Shown here piece by piece: positions 39,612 to 49,856 of a stretch of DNA of 64,000 bases. Within the stretch, counting starts at the first letter, position 1; every line of letters begins with the position of its first letter. A model generated the notes under the pieces. That model saw only the letters and a program-made list of their open reading frames with translations, was not told the origin of the DNA and made no database searches. This DNA is from Vibrionales bacterium SWAT-3 (GTDB taxonomy: Bacteria > Pseudomonadota > Gammaproteobacteria > Enterobacterales > Vibrionaceae): contig AAZW01000004.1 in the NCBI GenBank assembly GCA_000169995.1, forward strand, positions 118,777 through 182,776. Direction: 5' to 3'. A program made the position numbers and the translations under genes.

Positions 39612-40001
39612 TACTGCTTGACCTTACTTATTTCAAATCAAGATTGCTAAGCGTTCCCAAACCGCACAATCTTTTTAGAGTTCTCCGACACCCCGTCGAA
39701 TTGGCAATCAGATTACGCTCACAGAAAACAAAAAAATAAATAAAAATATAATCACTTAGTAACTTCGAACAACACAATCAGTAAAAATAAATAACCAATT
39801 GAATAACAATGAAATAAATCACCTTCACTTTTTGAAAAAATTCTCACATCCATTTTCAAACCAACGGCTTTTTATGTTTTTTCTTGCGCGGCTTACGTGC
39901 GCTTACTTTCAAGAGAGGTGTGATTTTGCATAATCCGCGCGCTTTAATTGCTCGCCTACGTGCACAACAAGCCATAAACCAATCTTTACTATTCAGAACA
40001 A
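39612..40001. other. AT-rich gap with promoters only
   Basis: About 390 bp without a gene. The left part should hold the barrel promoter (minus strand) and the right part that of the winged-helix gene. Runs of A/T at 39728-39760 stand out, but I see no clear motif. Confidence 0.4.
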
Positions 40002-40340
40002 ATGAACATAAATACGATGAACCACACCATAGACTTCAGCGGCCTACTCATTGATACCAACTCTCGAACGATTACCAACCAACAAGGTAACCGTATTGCA
40101 TTACGCCCTCAGGTATTGGCTGTGCTCTGTCTACTAGTAGAGAACGTAGGAAAGCCGATCACTAAGGAACATATTATTGATGTGTGTTGGGACGGAGAGA
40201 TCTCATCACCTCACGCCCTAGCTAACGTTATTTATAACCTGCGTAACGTATTCGCTCGCTTAAGAACGCCTCATATCCAAATTCTCACAGTCACCAAGTT
40301 TGGTTACGCTCTATCAATAAAAGAAGGTGAACTCGTTTAG
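40002..40340 (+). CDS. Stand-alone winged-helix DNA-binding protein (OmpR/CadC type)
   Basis: A 112-residue protein made only of a C-terminal OmpR/PhoB-type or ToxR/CadC-type winged helix. Family blocks are ALRPQVLAVLCLLVENVGKPITKEHIIDVCWDG and SPHALANVIYNLRNVFARLRTPHIQILTVTKFGYAL. It has no receiver domain and no membrane helix, so it is either a small cytoplasmic regulator or the relic of a ToxR-like protein. The stop is clean and the domain complete. A second ATG at 40017 could be the real start. The target is unknown; the rbs operon lies next to it. Confidence 0.75.
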   Translation: MNINTMNHTIDFSGLLIDTNSRTITNQQGNRIALRPQVLAVLCLLVENVGKPITKEHIIDVCWDGEISSPHALANVIYNLRNVFARLRTPHIQILTVTKFGYALSIKEGELV

Positions 40341-40469
40341 GCTTTGCCCTATTCGAGCCAACGGTAAAGCCACACATCGAGTAAACCTGTTCCTAGCTTT
40401 GCCAACGATCGGGCTCCACAAAAACGAACCTAGCCCCCGACTTCCCTCGAATTTATGCAATCAATCACG

Positions 40470-40483
40470 GTGATTGAGATCAC
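40470..40483. promoter_or_regulatory. CRP site of the ribose operon
   Basis: GTGA-TTGAGA-TCAC is a perfect match to the CRP core with the 6-base spacer. It lies just upstream of the first RbsR operator, as expected for a catabolite-controlled sugar operon. Confidence 0.75.
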
Positions 40484-40496
40484 CAAAAAACGCTTC

Positions 40497-40512
40497 ATCG
40501 AAACGTTTCGAT
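40497..40512. promoter_or_regulatory. RbsR operator 1
   Basis: Perfect 16-bp palindrome ATCGAAACGTTTCGAT with the central CG of LacI-family operators. Its twin is at 40574. Confidence 0.88.
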
Positions 40513-40573
40513 GATCATTATCAGACTCTAGAAGGTGAAAGGTGCAAATGATAAATCACACACTATTATCACT

Positions 40574-40589
40574 ATCGAAACGTTTCGAT
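40574..40589. promoter_or_regulatory. RbsR operator 2
   Basis: Same 16-bp palindrome as operator 1, centre to centre 77 bp away. Two identical sites suit cooperative binding or a repression loop. Confidence 0.88.
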
Positions 40590-40646
40590 GGCTTTTCTTG
40601 AGTTGTTTCTCATCCCATCAAGCGTGTTTTTTCGATAGGTCGTGAT

Positions 40647-41066
40647 ATGAAAAAAAGTACTCTAATAAACTCTGAACTCTCCTACTTAGTGGCGACTCTT
40701 GGCCACACAGACGAAATTACGATTTGTGATGCAGGGCTACCGATTCCAGATCATGTATCTCGTATCGACCTTGCTTTAACTCACGGTGTACCGAGCTTTG
40801 CTCAAACAGTAAAAACCATGCTTGATGAATCTCAAATTGAAGGTGTGGTTATCGCGGAAGAATTTGAAAAAGTAAGCCCAGAGCATCATGCAGCGCTGAT
40901 GGATCAAATCAAAACAGAAGAAGCGTGTTGTCGTAAAGAAATTTCGATTACTTACATCACTCATGAAGAGTTTAAACAGCGCACTCATGAAAGCCGCGCT
41001 GTGATTCGTACCGGTGAATGCACACCTTACGCGAATGTCATTTTCCAAGCTGGCGTAACGTTTTAG
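40647..41066 (+). CDS. rbsD: D-ribose pyranase
   Basis: A 139-residue cytoplasmic enzyme that interconverts beta-ribopyranose and beta-ribofuranose so that RbsK can use it. It has the full family length and the signatures LVATLGHTDEITICDAGLPIP with the catalytic histidine and the C-terminal TGECTPYANVIFQAGVTF. It is the first gene of the rbsDACBK operon. Confidence 0.96.
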   Translation: MKKSTLINSELSYLVATLGHTDEITICDAGLPIPDHVSRIDLALTHGVPSFAQTVKTMLDESQIEGVVIAEEFEKVSPEHHAALMDQIKTEEACCRKEISITYITHEEFKQRTHESRAVIRTGECTPYANVIFQAGVTF

Positions 41067-41151
41067 CTCAAGCGAAAAATAACGACAGCCCAGCGTGATA
41101 GCTGAGAGAAAGAATAACCAAATACAACTGGCCCCGAGTAAAGGAACCGAC

Positions 41152-42657
41152 ATGACTCAAGCCATTTTAGAACTTAGCTCAATTGAGAAGGCCTTCCCTG
41201 GTGTGAAAGCACTAGACAAGGCAAGCCTCAACGTTTATCCAGGACGCGTAATGGCGTTAATGGGCGAAAACGGTGCAGGTAAATCAACCCTCATGAAAGT
41301 GCTGACAGGTATTTATCACTTGGATGGCGGCACTATCGCCTACCAAGGTAAGCCTGCTGCATTCAAAGGGCCTCGTGACTCTCAACAAGCTGGTATCAGT
41401 ATCATTCACCAAGAACTGAACCTGATCCCAGAGCTGACCATCGCCGAGAACATCTTCTTAGGTCGTGAAATCACCGGCACCATGGGACGTATCTTGTGGA
41501 ACGAGATGTACCAAGAAGCCGACAAGCTACTGAAGCGCCTAAACGTAAAACACAGTTCAAAAACACCGCTTGGCGAACTGAGCCTAGGCGAGCAGCAAAT
41601 GGTAGAGATTGCAAAAGCCCTATCGTTTGAATCTAAGGTCATCATCATGGATGAACCAACAGATGCCCTAACCGACACTGAAACCGAGTCTCTGTTCAAG
41701 GTAATCAACGAGCTACGTGATGAAGGCTGCGGCATTGTTTACATCTCTCACCGCTTGAAAGAGATCTTCGAGATCTGTGACGACATCACTGTACTTCGTG
41801 ACGGCAAGTTCATTGGCCAGTGCGAAGTAAAAGATACTGACGAAGACGGCCTTATCGAAATGATGGTTGGTCGTAAGCTGGACGAACAATACCCTCGCAT
41901 CGCACCAAGTCATGGTGAAACCTGCTTAGAGGTGATTGGTCTTACTGGCTCTGGTGTTCATGACGTTAGCTTTACCCTAAAGCGCGGTGAAATCCTAGGT
42001 GTATCAGGGCTAATGGGTGCTGGTCGTACGGAATTGATGAAAGTGATTTACGGTGCCCTTCCAAGTGAGCGCGGCGTGATCAATTTAGAAAATAAAACCA
42101 TCAACCCTGTGAGCCCTAAAGATGGCCTTGCTAATGGCATCGCTTACATCTCTGAAGACCGTAAAGGTGACGGCTTAGTGCTTGGGCTTTCAGTGAAAGA
42201 GAACATGTCTCTTTGTTCACTGGACCTACTGACCAAAAGCGGTCAAATCCAACACAAAGACGAAGTGATCGCAGTCGATGACTTCATCAAGCTATTCAAC
42301 ATCAAGACCCCGACTCGCGAGCAAATCATTGGCAACCTTTCTGGTGGTAACCAGCAGAAGGTCGCTATCGCTAAGGGCTTGATGACCAAACCAAAAGTGC
42401 TGATCCTCGACGAGCCAACCCGTGGTGTCGATGTCGGTGCGAAAAAAGAGATTTACCAACTCATTAATAAGTTTAAAGCCGACGGCATGAGCATCATTTT
42501 GGTGTCCTCTGAAATGCCAGAAGTATTAGGAATGAGTGACCGCATCATGGTGATGCATGAAGGCCGCATCAGCGGCGAATTTGACGCTAAAGAAGCAAAC
42601 CAAGAATTATTACTGGCGTGTGCGGTCGGTAAAAAGATTAACGAGGACGCAGCATGA
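41152..42657 (+). CDS. rbsA: Ribose ABC transporter ATP-binding protein
   Basis: A 501-residue tandem ATPase, the same length as E. coli RbsA. The first P-loop is GENGAGKS and its signature [15 protein letters not shown]; Walker B is [12 protein letters not shown], and the second half has [15 protein letters not shown] and [15 protein letters not shown]. The reading frame is open from 41095, but the ATG at 41152 with AAAGGA before it gives the normal N-terminus. It overlaps rbsC by 4 bases. Confidence 0.96.
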   Translation: MTQAILELSSIEKAFPGVKALDKASLNVYPGRVMALMGENGAGKSTLMKVLTGIYHLDGGTIAYQGKPAAFKGPRDSQQAGISIIHQELNLIPELTIAENIFLGREITGTMGRILWNEMYQEADKLLKRLNVKHSSKTPLGELSLGEQQMVEIAKALSFESKVIIMDEPTDALTDTETESLFKVINELRDEGCGIVYISHRLKEIFEICDDITVLRDGKFIGQCEVKDTDEDGLIEMMVGRKLDEQYPRIAPSHGETCLEVIGLTGSGVHDVSFTLKRGEILGVSGLMGAGRTELMKVIYGALPSERGVINLENKTINPVSPKDGLANGIAYISEDRKGDGLVLGLSVKENMSLCSLDLLTKSGQIQHKDEVIAVDDFIKLFNIKTPTREQIIGNLSGGNQQKVAIAKGLMTKPKVLILDEPTRGVDVGAKKEIYQLINKFKADGMSIILVSSEMPEVLGMSDRIMVMHEGRISGEFDAKEANQELLLACAVGKKINEDAA

Positions 42658-43646
42658 GTACCAAAACCATGAGCAAAACAACTGAAACTGAAGCGCCGAA
42701 GAAAAAGCCGTTAATCAGCAAAGAGTGGCTGATTGATCAAAAGTCATTGATTGCTTTGATCTTTCTGATTGTTGTCGTTTCTTTCTTAAACCCGAACTTT
42801 TTTACTGTCGACAACATCCTAAACATTCTGCGCCAAACTTCGGTTAACGCAATCATCGCTGTAGGTATGACGCTGGTTATCTTAACCGCAGGTATCGACT
42901 TGAGTGTTGGTTCTGTACTGGCGCTTTGTGGTGCATTCGCTGCCAGCATGATTGGCATGGAAATCCCAGTGATGGTCGCTGTACCAACCGCTTTATTAGC
43001 AGGTGCTGCGCTGGGTGCTATCAGTGGTGTGATCATCGCGAAAGGTAAGGTTCAAGCCTTCATCGCAACGCTAGTAACCATGACACTACTTCGTGGTGTA
43101 ACCATGGTTTACACCGACGGTCGCCCTATCTCAACAGGCTTTACTGACACAGCAGACGCATTCGCTTGGTTCGGTACAGGCTACGCAATGGGTGTACCGG
43201 TTCCAGTTTGGATCATGGTCGTAGTATTCGCATCCGTTTGGTACCTACTTAACCACACACGCTTTGGCCGTTACGTTTACGCGCTTGGCGGCAACGAATC
43301 AGCAACTCGTCTATCAGGCATCGACGTAGACAAAGTAAAAATCGGCGTTTACGCAATCTGTGGTCTGTTAGCAGCGGTAGCGGGCATCATCGTGGCTTCT
43401 CGTTTGTCATCGGCTCAACCAACCGCAGGTATGGGTTATGAGCTAGACGCTATCGCAGCGGTGGTTCTTGGCGGTACAAGCCTAGCTGGCGGTCGTGGTC
43501 GCATCATGGGCACATTGATTGGTGCACTGATTATCGGCTTCCTGAACAACGCCCTAAACCTACTAGACGTTTCTTCTTACTACCAGATGATTGCAAAAGC
43601 AGTGGTTATTCTTCTGGCAGTATTGGTCGACAACAAAAACAAATAA
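42654..43646 (+). CDS. rbsC: Ribose ABC transporter permease
   Basis: A 330-residue inner-membrane permease with about ten hydrophobic segments. Family blocks are [39 protein letters not shown] and [34 protein letters not shown]. It is translationally coupled to rbsA (ATGA overlap). Confidence 0.96.
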   Translation: MSTKTMSKTTETEAPKKKPLISKEWLIDQKSLIALIFLIVVVSFLNPNFFTVDNILNILRQTSVNAIIAVGMTLVILTAGIDLSVGSVLALCGAFAASMIGMEIPVMVAVPTALLAGAALGAISGVIIAKGKVQAFIATLVTMTLLRGVTMVYTDGRPISTGFTDTADAFAWFGTGYAMGVPVPVWIMVVVFASVWYLLNHTRFGRYVYALGGNESATRLSGIDVDKVKIGVYAICGLLAAVAGIIVASRLSSAQPTAGMGYELDAIAAVVLGGTSLAGGRGRIMGTLIGALIIGFLNNALNLLDVSSYYQMIAKAVVILLAVLVDNKNK

Positions 43647-43784
43647 GACTCTAGTTTGAGTCAATGCAACACCCTGCTTTTTCAACAGAAAAGCATCAAT
43701 AAATTACAAACATTAAATCTATAAATAATGTAACAACGAGCTAGGACTCACCTTCTAGCTCACCCTACACAAAGGACTTACACC

Positions 43785-44663
43785 ATGAAAAAATTAGCGA
43801 CTCTTATTTCTGCTGCTCTTCTTTCTACAACGGTATCTGTGTCTGCACAGGCGCAAGATACAATGGCAATCGTTCTATCTACATTGAACAACCCATTCTT
43901 TGTAACCATGAAAGATGGCGCAGAAGCGAAAGCTGAAGAGCTAGGCTACAAGCTTATCGTTCTTGATTCTCAAAACGACCCAAGCAAAGAGCTGTCGAAC
44001 ATTGAAGATCTAACCATTCGTGGTGTTAAAGCAATCCTGATCAACCCAACAGATTCAGATGCTGTGTCTAACGCGATTCGCATGGCTAACCGCTCTAACA
44101 TCCCAGTACTAACGCTAGACCGTGGTGCAAGCCGTGGTGACGTTGTAAGCCACATCGCTTCTGATAACGTAATCGGTGGTGAAATGGCGGGTCACTTCAT
44201 CATTGAAAAAGTGGGCGAAAAAGCCAAAGTAATCCAACTTGAAGGTATCGCTGGTACTTCTGCAGCTCGTGAACGTGGTGAAGGCTTCATGAACGCAGTA
44301 AACGGCAGCGACCTTGAGCTTCTTGCAAGCCAACCTGCTGATTTCGACCGTACTAAAGGTCTGAACGTAATGGAAAACTTGCTTGCTGCTAACCCAGATG
44401 TACAAGCAGTATTCGCTCAAAACGATGAAATGGCACTAGGTGCACTTCGCGCAGTTCAAGCATCTGGTAAAGACGTAATGATCGTTGGCTTCGACGGCAC
44501 AGACGACGGCATCGCGGCTGTTAACCGTGGCCTACTTGGCGCAACGGTTGCACAACAGCCTGACCTAATCGGTTCTCTAGGTATCGAAATGGCAGACAAA
44601 GTACTGAAAGGCGAAACAGTAGACGAGTACGTACCAGTACCTCTAAAAATCATCGCTAAATAA
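43785..44663 (+). CDS. rbsB: Periplasmic ribose-binding protein
   Basis: A 292-residue binding protein. A signal peptide (residues 1-23, ending SAQAQ) precedes the mature [23 protein letters not shown]. Ligand-pocket regions are [20 protein letters not shown] and [16 protein letters not shown]. The 138-bp gap after rbsC and the terminator after rbsB fit higher expression of the binding protein. Codon choice is strongly biased, which suggests high expression. Confidence 0.96.
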   Translation: MKKLATLISAALLSTTVSVSAQAQDTMAIVLSTLNNPFFVTMKDGAEAKAEELGYKLIVLDSQNDPSKELSNIEDLTIRGVKAILINPTDSDAVSNAIRMANRSNIPVLTLDRGASRGDVVSHIASDNVIGGEMAGHFIIEKVGEKAKVIQLEGIAGTSAARERGEGFMNAVNGSDLELLASQPADFDRTKGLNVMENLLAANPDVQAVFAQNDEMALGALRAVQASGKDVMIVGFDGTDDGIAAVNRGLLGATVAQQPDLIGSLGIEMADKVLKGETVDEYVPVPLKIIAK

Positions 44664-44684
44664 TCGATGCTAAACGAGTAATAC

Positions 44685-44717
44685 AAAGCAGGGAGCCCCC
44701 TATCTCCCTGCTTTCTT
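44685..44717 (+). terminator. Terminator after rbsB
   Basis: AAAGCAGGGAG (44685-44695) pairs with CTCCCTGCTTT (44704-44714), followed by CTT. It probably attenuates read-through into rbsK. Confidence 0.8.
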
Positions 44718-44885
44718 CACTCAATAGCGCATTTACTCACTGGCTCAAAGCAAAAAGCAAAAACCGACAGTGCATCGCTGTTTCTCATTCCTCTATCGTG
44801 ACTTGACGACTCTCTCGCGACTGAATAGCTCACCATGAGAAAGACCCATGCATTTTCAAATACGATATATCATAAGGCTCGTATC

Positions 44886-45812
44886 ATGACTCAACTGATT
44901 GTTTTAGGTAGCGTTAACGCTGACCACGTACTGCAAGTTCCTTCGTTCCCTCGTCCGGGTGAAACCTTGATTGGCGGTAACTATCAGGTCATCCCTGGCG
45001 GAAAAGGCGCAAACCAAGCGGTAGCCGCAGCACGATTAAACGCAGATATCGGCTTCATCGCCTGTGTCGGTGACGACCCATTCGGCATCAACATTCGTCA
45101 AGATTTTGCTAAAGACGGCATTAACATCGACGGTGTTATCGTGGCAGAGAACACGCCCACTGGCATCGCTATGATCCAAGTATCAGCAGCGGGTGAAAAC
45201 AGCATTTGTCTTTCTCCAGAAGCGAACAACAAGCTGACTTGCGAACAAATCGAACCACACCTAGAGATGATCCGCGGTGCGAAATTCCTTCTAACTCAAT
45301 TGGAAACCCCAATCGAAGGCATTGAATACGCAGCGAAAACCGCTAAAGAGAGCGGAACTCGCGTGATTCTAAACCCTGCCCCTGCTCGCCCACTATCAGA
45401 TACGTTATTAGCGTGTGTGGATGTGATTACACCAAACGAAACCGAAGCAGAAGTACTGACAGGCGTGACCGTAACCGACAGCGCATCTGCTCATCAGGCG
45501 GCTTTGGCTCTGCACGCTAAAGGCATCGAGACGGTAATGATCACTCTTGGCGCTAAAGGTGTATGGGTAAGTAGAAACGGTGAAGGTGAACTTATCGCAG
45601 GCTTCCGCGTTGAAGCAACAGACACCACCGCGGCGGGTGATACGTTCAACGGTGCATTAGTTACGGGCTTACTTGAAGATATGCCAATGGATCGCGCGGT
45701 TAAGTTTGCTCACGCTGCGGCGGCAATTTCAGTAACTCGCTTTGGTGCTCAAACGTCTATTCCAAGCCGCGCCGAAACAGACGCATTTTTGGCAGAGCAA
45801 CTGTCTGCCTAA
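44886..45812 (+). CDS. rbsK: Ribokinase
   Basis: A 308-residue PfkB-family kinase that makes ribose 5-phosphate. Family signatures are GGNYQVIPGGKGANQAVAAARL near the N-terminus and DTTAAGDTFNGALVTGLLE near the C-terminus with the catalytic Asp of AGD. The reading frame extends to 44835, but the ATG at 44886 gives the normal N-terminus MTQLIVLGSVNADHV. Confidence 0.96.
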   Translation: MTQLIVLGSVNADHVLQVPSFPRPGETLIGGNYQVIPGGKGANQAVAAARLNADIGFIACVGDDPFGINIRQDFAKDGINIDGVIVAENTPTGIAMIQVSAAGENSICLSPEANNKLTCEQIEPHLEMIRGAKFLLTQLETPIEGIEYAAKTAKESGTRVILNPAPARPLSDTLLACVDVITPNETEAEVLTGVTVTDSASAHQAALALHAKGIETVMITLGAKGVWVSRNGEGELIAGFRVEATDTTAAGDTFNGALVTGLLEDMPMDRAVKFAHAAAAISVTRFGAQTSIPSRAETDAFLAEQLSA

Positions 45813-45899
45813 TAGGTTGAAGCTTAATTAAGTTATGTAACAACAAATAACTAAACATAAGCCCCTGTTTTCAGGCAGAATATCGCCCAACGTGACAAG

Positions 45900-46065
45900 T
45901 TATACCAATCACAGTAAGTAAGTGATCAAAAATAGCGTAGGAAAAAAACTTGAGAACAAGGCAGAATTTTTCGATAAGTAGTTATTCTACAGTCAAAAAT
46001 TCTAACGAAGTTATCGAGGTTTTTAACAAGCAAGGGTGAACAGTTACTTACTACGATTGGTATTA
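45900..46065. repeat. MITE-like element with long terminal inverted repeats
   Basis: A 166-bp element between rbsK and rbsR. The outer 29 bases are imperfect inverted repeats sharing ATACCAATC and AGTAAGTAA. An inner stem AGAATTTTT (45963-45971) pairs with AAAAATTCT (45995-46003). It codes for no protein. From memory such units are dispersed in vibrio genomes. It ends 18 bp before the rbsR ATG, so it must supply or modify rbsR's promoter region. Confidence 0.75.
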
Positions 46066-46083
46066 CTCCCACAAGGATTTTTT

Positions 46084-47085
46084 ATGGCAACAATGAAAGA
46101 CATCGCTAAGCTTGCAAAGGTATCGACCTCTACGGTGAGCCATGTGATTAACAAGTCGCGTTTTGTCAGTGAAGAGATAGCTGAGCGTGTCAACAATGCG
46201 GCGAGAGAGCTTAACTATGCGCCTTCTGCATTAGCTCGCAGTTTGAAGATGAAGCAAACCAAAACGCTTGGCATGCTAGTGACAACCTCTACCAACCCAT
46301 TCTTTGGCGAAGTAGTAAAAGGCGTTGAACGTCGTTGTTATGAAAAAGGCTACAACCTTATTTTGTGTAACACCGAAGGCGATAGCGAACGTATGAAGTC
46401 GTCTATCGATACACTGCTACAAAAGCGTGTCGATGGCTTAATGCTGATGTGCTCTACCCTTGAAGGCGAACACATCGACGTGTTCGAACGTTACCCAGAG
46501 CTGCCTGTAGTGGTGATGGATTGGGGCCCAATGCTGTTTGCGAGCGACAAAATTCAAGATAACTCGCATCAAGGTGGCTACATGGCGACCAAGCACCTGA
46601 TTGATAATGGACACTCTCAAATTGGCTGTATCACAGGTCCGCTGCATCGTAACCAGGCATCATCGCGTTACCAAGGCTTCAAACAAGCGATGGAAGAAGC
46701 GGGATTAGAGATCAACGCTGATTGGATTGTCGAATCGAACTTCGAGTGTGATGGTGGTTTTGATTCTTATCAAATACTAAAGGCGCGTGGCAAAATGCCG
46801 AGCGCACTGTTTGTAAGTAACGACATGATGGCAATGGGCGTGATTCACGCAGCAGCGCAAGATGGCACATCAATACCCAATGATCTCTCAATCATTGGCT
46901 ACGATGACATCCACTTGTCTAAATACATGACACCGGCTTTAAGCACGGTCCACCAGCCAAAGCACCGCTTAGGTAAAGCAGCCGTTGATACACTGTTGAG
47001 TCGCTTGCAAACACCAGATGCCTACCCTCAGGTCGTCGAGTTAGAGCCGCCCCTAGTAGAACGAAGCAGCGTGAAAGCGATTTAA
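46084..47085 (+). CDS. rbsR: Ribose operon repressor
   Basis: A 333-residue LacI-family repressor, close to E. coli RbsR (330). The helix-turn-helix is MKDIAKLAKVSTSTVSHVIN, and the effector domain includes TNPFFGEVVKGVERRCYEKGYNLILCNTEGD and LFVSNDMMAMGVIHAA. ATG at 46084 has AAGGA upstream; the frame is open further into the repeat but homology starts here. It should bind the two palindromes before rbsD. Confidence 0.95.
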   Translation: MATMKDIAKLAKVSTSTVSHVINKSRFVSEEIAERVNNAARELNYAPSALARSLKMKQTKTLGMLVTTSTNPFFGEVVKGVERRCYEKGYNLILCNTEGDSERMKSSIDTLLQKRVDGLMLMCSTLEGEHIDVFERYPELPVVVMDWGPMLFASDKIQDNSHQGGYMATKHLIDNGHSQIGCITGPLHRNQASSRYQGFKQAMEEAGLEINADWIVESNFECDGGFDSYQILKARGKMPSALFVSNDMMAMGVIHAAAQDGTSIPNDLSIIGYDDIHLSKYMTPALSTVHQPKHRLGKAAVDTLLSRLQTPDAYPQVVELEPPLVERSSVKAI

Positions 47086-47110
47086 CCCACAATCACCCTT
47101 ACCCCATCAT

Positions 47111-47145
47111 AAAGAGCCAGCTTATTAAGTTGGCTCTTTGTTTTT
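47111..47145 (+). terminator. Rho-independent terminator after rbsR
   Basis: AAAGAGCCA (47111-47119) pairs with TGGCTCTTT (47131-47139), followed by GTTTTT. Confidence 0.9.
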
Positions 47146-47319
47146 AGATTTAGTTGGTCAATTAAAGCTTCGTCCATCAAACCATCGCCCTACCTCTCAA
47201 AACATGTATTTATGCATTAAATAGAGACATTCTCGAATCAAAATATGCATTTACACACTCAACAACTCATTCTCACCTACACTGTCAATAACTAACATCG
47301 ACATGGAGAGCGTTGTTTT

Positions 47320-49782
47320 ATGATTTTGGGCTGGTTCGACAATATTTCCCTTCAAAAAAAGCTATTCGTCAGCTTTTGTATTCCGATTGCTTTGATCGTG
47401 ACCGTTTCGTTCTCAGTTCATGAAAACACCCAATCAATGGTAGAAGACAACCACTGGGTGGTTCACACCCACAAAGCTATTGCACGAGCTCAAGAGTTGC
47501 TCAACCTAGTCGTAAATATGGAAACCGGTCAAAGGGGCTACTTAATCACAGGAGACCCTGTCTTTTTAGAGCCCTACCACCTTGCACTCGATGTGTGGCG
47601 TCAAAAAATTCAAACCCTTGCCGCTCAAGTTAGCGATAACCCGCCGCAAGTTGATCGCCTAAACAGAATTGATGATATCCATAAAACCTGGCTCAAAGAA
47701 TCTGGAGAAAAGGAAATCCAACAACGCAACCTCGTTAACAAAGGTGAAGCAGATATGCAGAGTGTCGTAGCTCTCACCAAGCAGCAAACGGGAAAACAAC
47801 TGATCGACCAAATACGAAGTGAAATCGCGCGATTTATCGAAATAGAGCAACAGCTGATAAGCGTTCGTGTTGTTAAATCTGATAACTCCGCTCAGCAAAC
47901 CGATTACGTTCTATTGGTCGGTACACTCCTTTCCGTTTTCATCTCATTAGTTATCGCGGCATGGTCATCAAACCGTATTAAACGCAGGATAGACATACTG
48001 CTCGCAGCCGCTAACCAAGTTGCCGCAGGTAATCTAAGAGAAGGTGCTTCAACACTTAACCTACATTCAAAAACAAACGCCCAAGACGAGGTTGCCCACC
48101 TCACACATAGCTTTCAGAAAATGGCGACCAACCTAGTAAAAAACGACAATGAAATGCAGGCAAAAAACCAAGAACTCGTCGCGGAACGCGCCAAAGCTGA
48201 AGCTGCGGTAAAAGCCAAGGGTGAGTTTTTATCAACCATGAGCCACGAAATCAGGACACCCATGAACGGTGTACTCGGGATTTCTCAGATCATCGCCAGT
48301 CAAACTCAAGAGCCAGAAACCAAAGAGAACATTAATATTATTCTCGATTCTGGCCATCATTTAATGACCATACTCAACGACATTCTCGACTTTTCTAAAG
48401 TAGAAGAGAACAAGCTTGAACTAGAGGTTGCACCTTTCCATTTTGTCCAAGTGATACAACCCGTTTGTAGCGCAATCAAGCCATTAGCAGACGAAAAAGG
48501 CATCCGCCTATTGATAGAAAATAACGTTCCGGCGCATATTCAGCTCATTGGAGACAGTGCAAGGTTACGTCAAATTCTTTACAACTAGGGCGGCAACGCG
48601 ACCAAATTCACCAAAGAAGGTCATGTTGCCATTCAAGCTGAACTCAACCGCCCCAATAATCAGCTCATTCTCACGGTGACAGACACCGGCGTTGGTATTC
48701 CCAAAAACAAACACGAACAAGTATTTAACTCATTTGAACAAGCAGACACATCAACAACAAGACAGTTTGGCGGCACCGGACTTGGCCTAGCCATCGTTAA
48801 GAACCTCGTCAAACTTATGAATGGTGACATCATATTAACCAGTGCTGTTGGACTTGGAACAAAATTCGAAGTCTCGCTTCCGATTGCATGGCAAGAGGGT
48901 AAAGTAGCCAGCGAGAACATCCCACGTTTGGCTGATACAGAGGAACTCACCTACGAATCCCTCAACATCCTGTTAGTCGAAGACAATCGCATCAACGCCA
49001 TAGTCGCTAAGGGCTTCTGTGAAAACCTAGGCCACCATGTCGACCTAGCAGAGAATGGAAAACTGGCGATTGAACGTCTCGAAACCCATCAATATGATCT
49101 TATATTAATGGATAACCATATGCCTGAAATGAACGGGGTGGAGGCGACACATTACATACGAGATAAATTAAAACTCAACACCTTAATATTCGCCTATACC
49201 GCAGATGTATTTCGCGAGGCTCATGACAGCTTTCTCGATGCTGGTGTCGACCACGTTCTTACCAAGCCCCTACAACAAGAGAGCTTCTTCGATGCGCTGC
49301 AACAGTTCTCAAACCGTTTACCAAAACAATCAGCGGTTGAACGTACTAAAAAGTATGAGAACGTTATAGAGCTTCTTCGCAAGCCCATCGACACATTAAG
49401 ACTAACCGAAGAAGAGATAAGCCAATCAGAAGTTCTGAAAATGCTTAAAGATGACAAAATAGGATTTAGCATGCTTATCGACTCAACGATTCTCGAGTTC
49501 GAAAACTCTGTCGACCAAGTCATCGAATACTACCTCGCGAAAAAGCTAAAACCACTGTACAGAACCTTGCACTCCATTAAAGGTATGTCGCTTAACTTGG
49601 GGCTTAACATGCTTTCAAAACAAGCATTAGAGTTAGAAGTACAGGCAAAAAACCAGCAGCTGCCTGATATAGAACTGCTCCAGAAACTGCTTAACCGCCT
49701 GATGGTAAATATTCATCAAGCTCAGCGAATGAAAGCCGTTAATTCCATCGAGCGTTTGAAGAAAATAGATAAAGAAACGTAA
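47320..49782 (+). pseudogene. Hybrid sensor histidine kinase with an internal amber codon
   Basis: An 820-codon membrane hybrid kinase interrupted by one in-frame TAG at 48586-48588. In order: membrane helix (18-36), CHASE3 sensor domain (NMETGQRGYLITGD block), second helix (about 190-212), HAMP, HisKA with STMSHEIRTPMNGVLG, HATPase with the N-box at the stop site, G-boxes DTGVGIP and GGTGLGLAIV, a receiver domain (LLVEDNRINA, LILMDNHMPEMNG) and an HPt domain (LHSIKGMSLNLG). The expected ILYN-L-GGNATKFT shows that a leucine TTG became TAG. The first product would keep only sensor and dimerisation parts and lose ATP binding. Confidence 0.92.
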
Positions 49783-49803
49783 GAGCAGATTACGTCAAGA
49801 CAA

Positions 49804-49832
49804 AGGGCAAGGTGAAATACCTTGCCCTCTTT
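49804..49832. terminator. Bidirectional terminator
   Basis: AGGGCAAGGT (49804-49813) pairs with ACCTTGCCCT (49819-49828) between the convergent kinase and hydrolase genes. Confidence 0.8.
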
Positions 49833-49856
49833 ACTTCCCTATCTCGGTGCGTGATT

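Larger units (their letters stand above)
40341..40646. other. Control region of the ribose operon
   Basis: A 306-bp gap with no gene. It contains, in order, a CRP site and two perfect operators, described separately. An RbsD ribosome site is not strong; GATAGGT lies close before the ATG. Confidence 0.6.
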
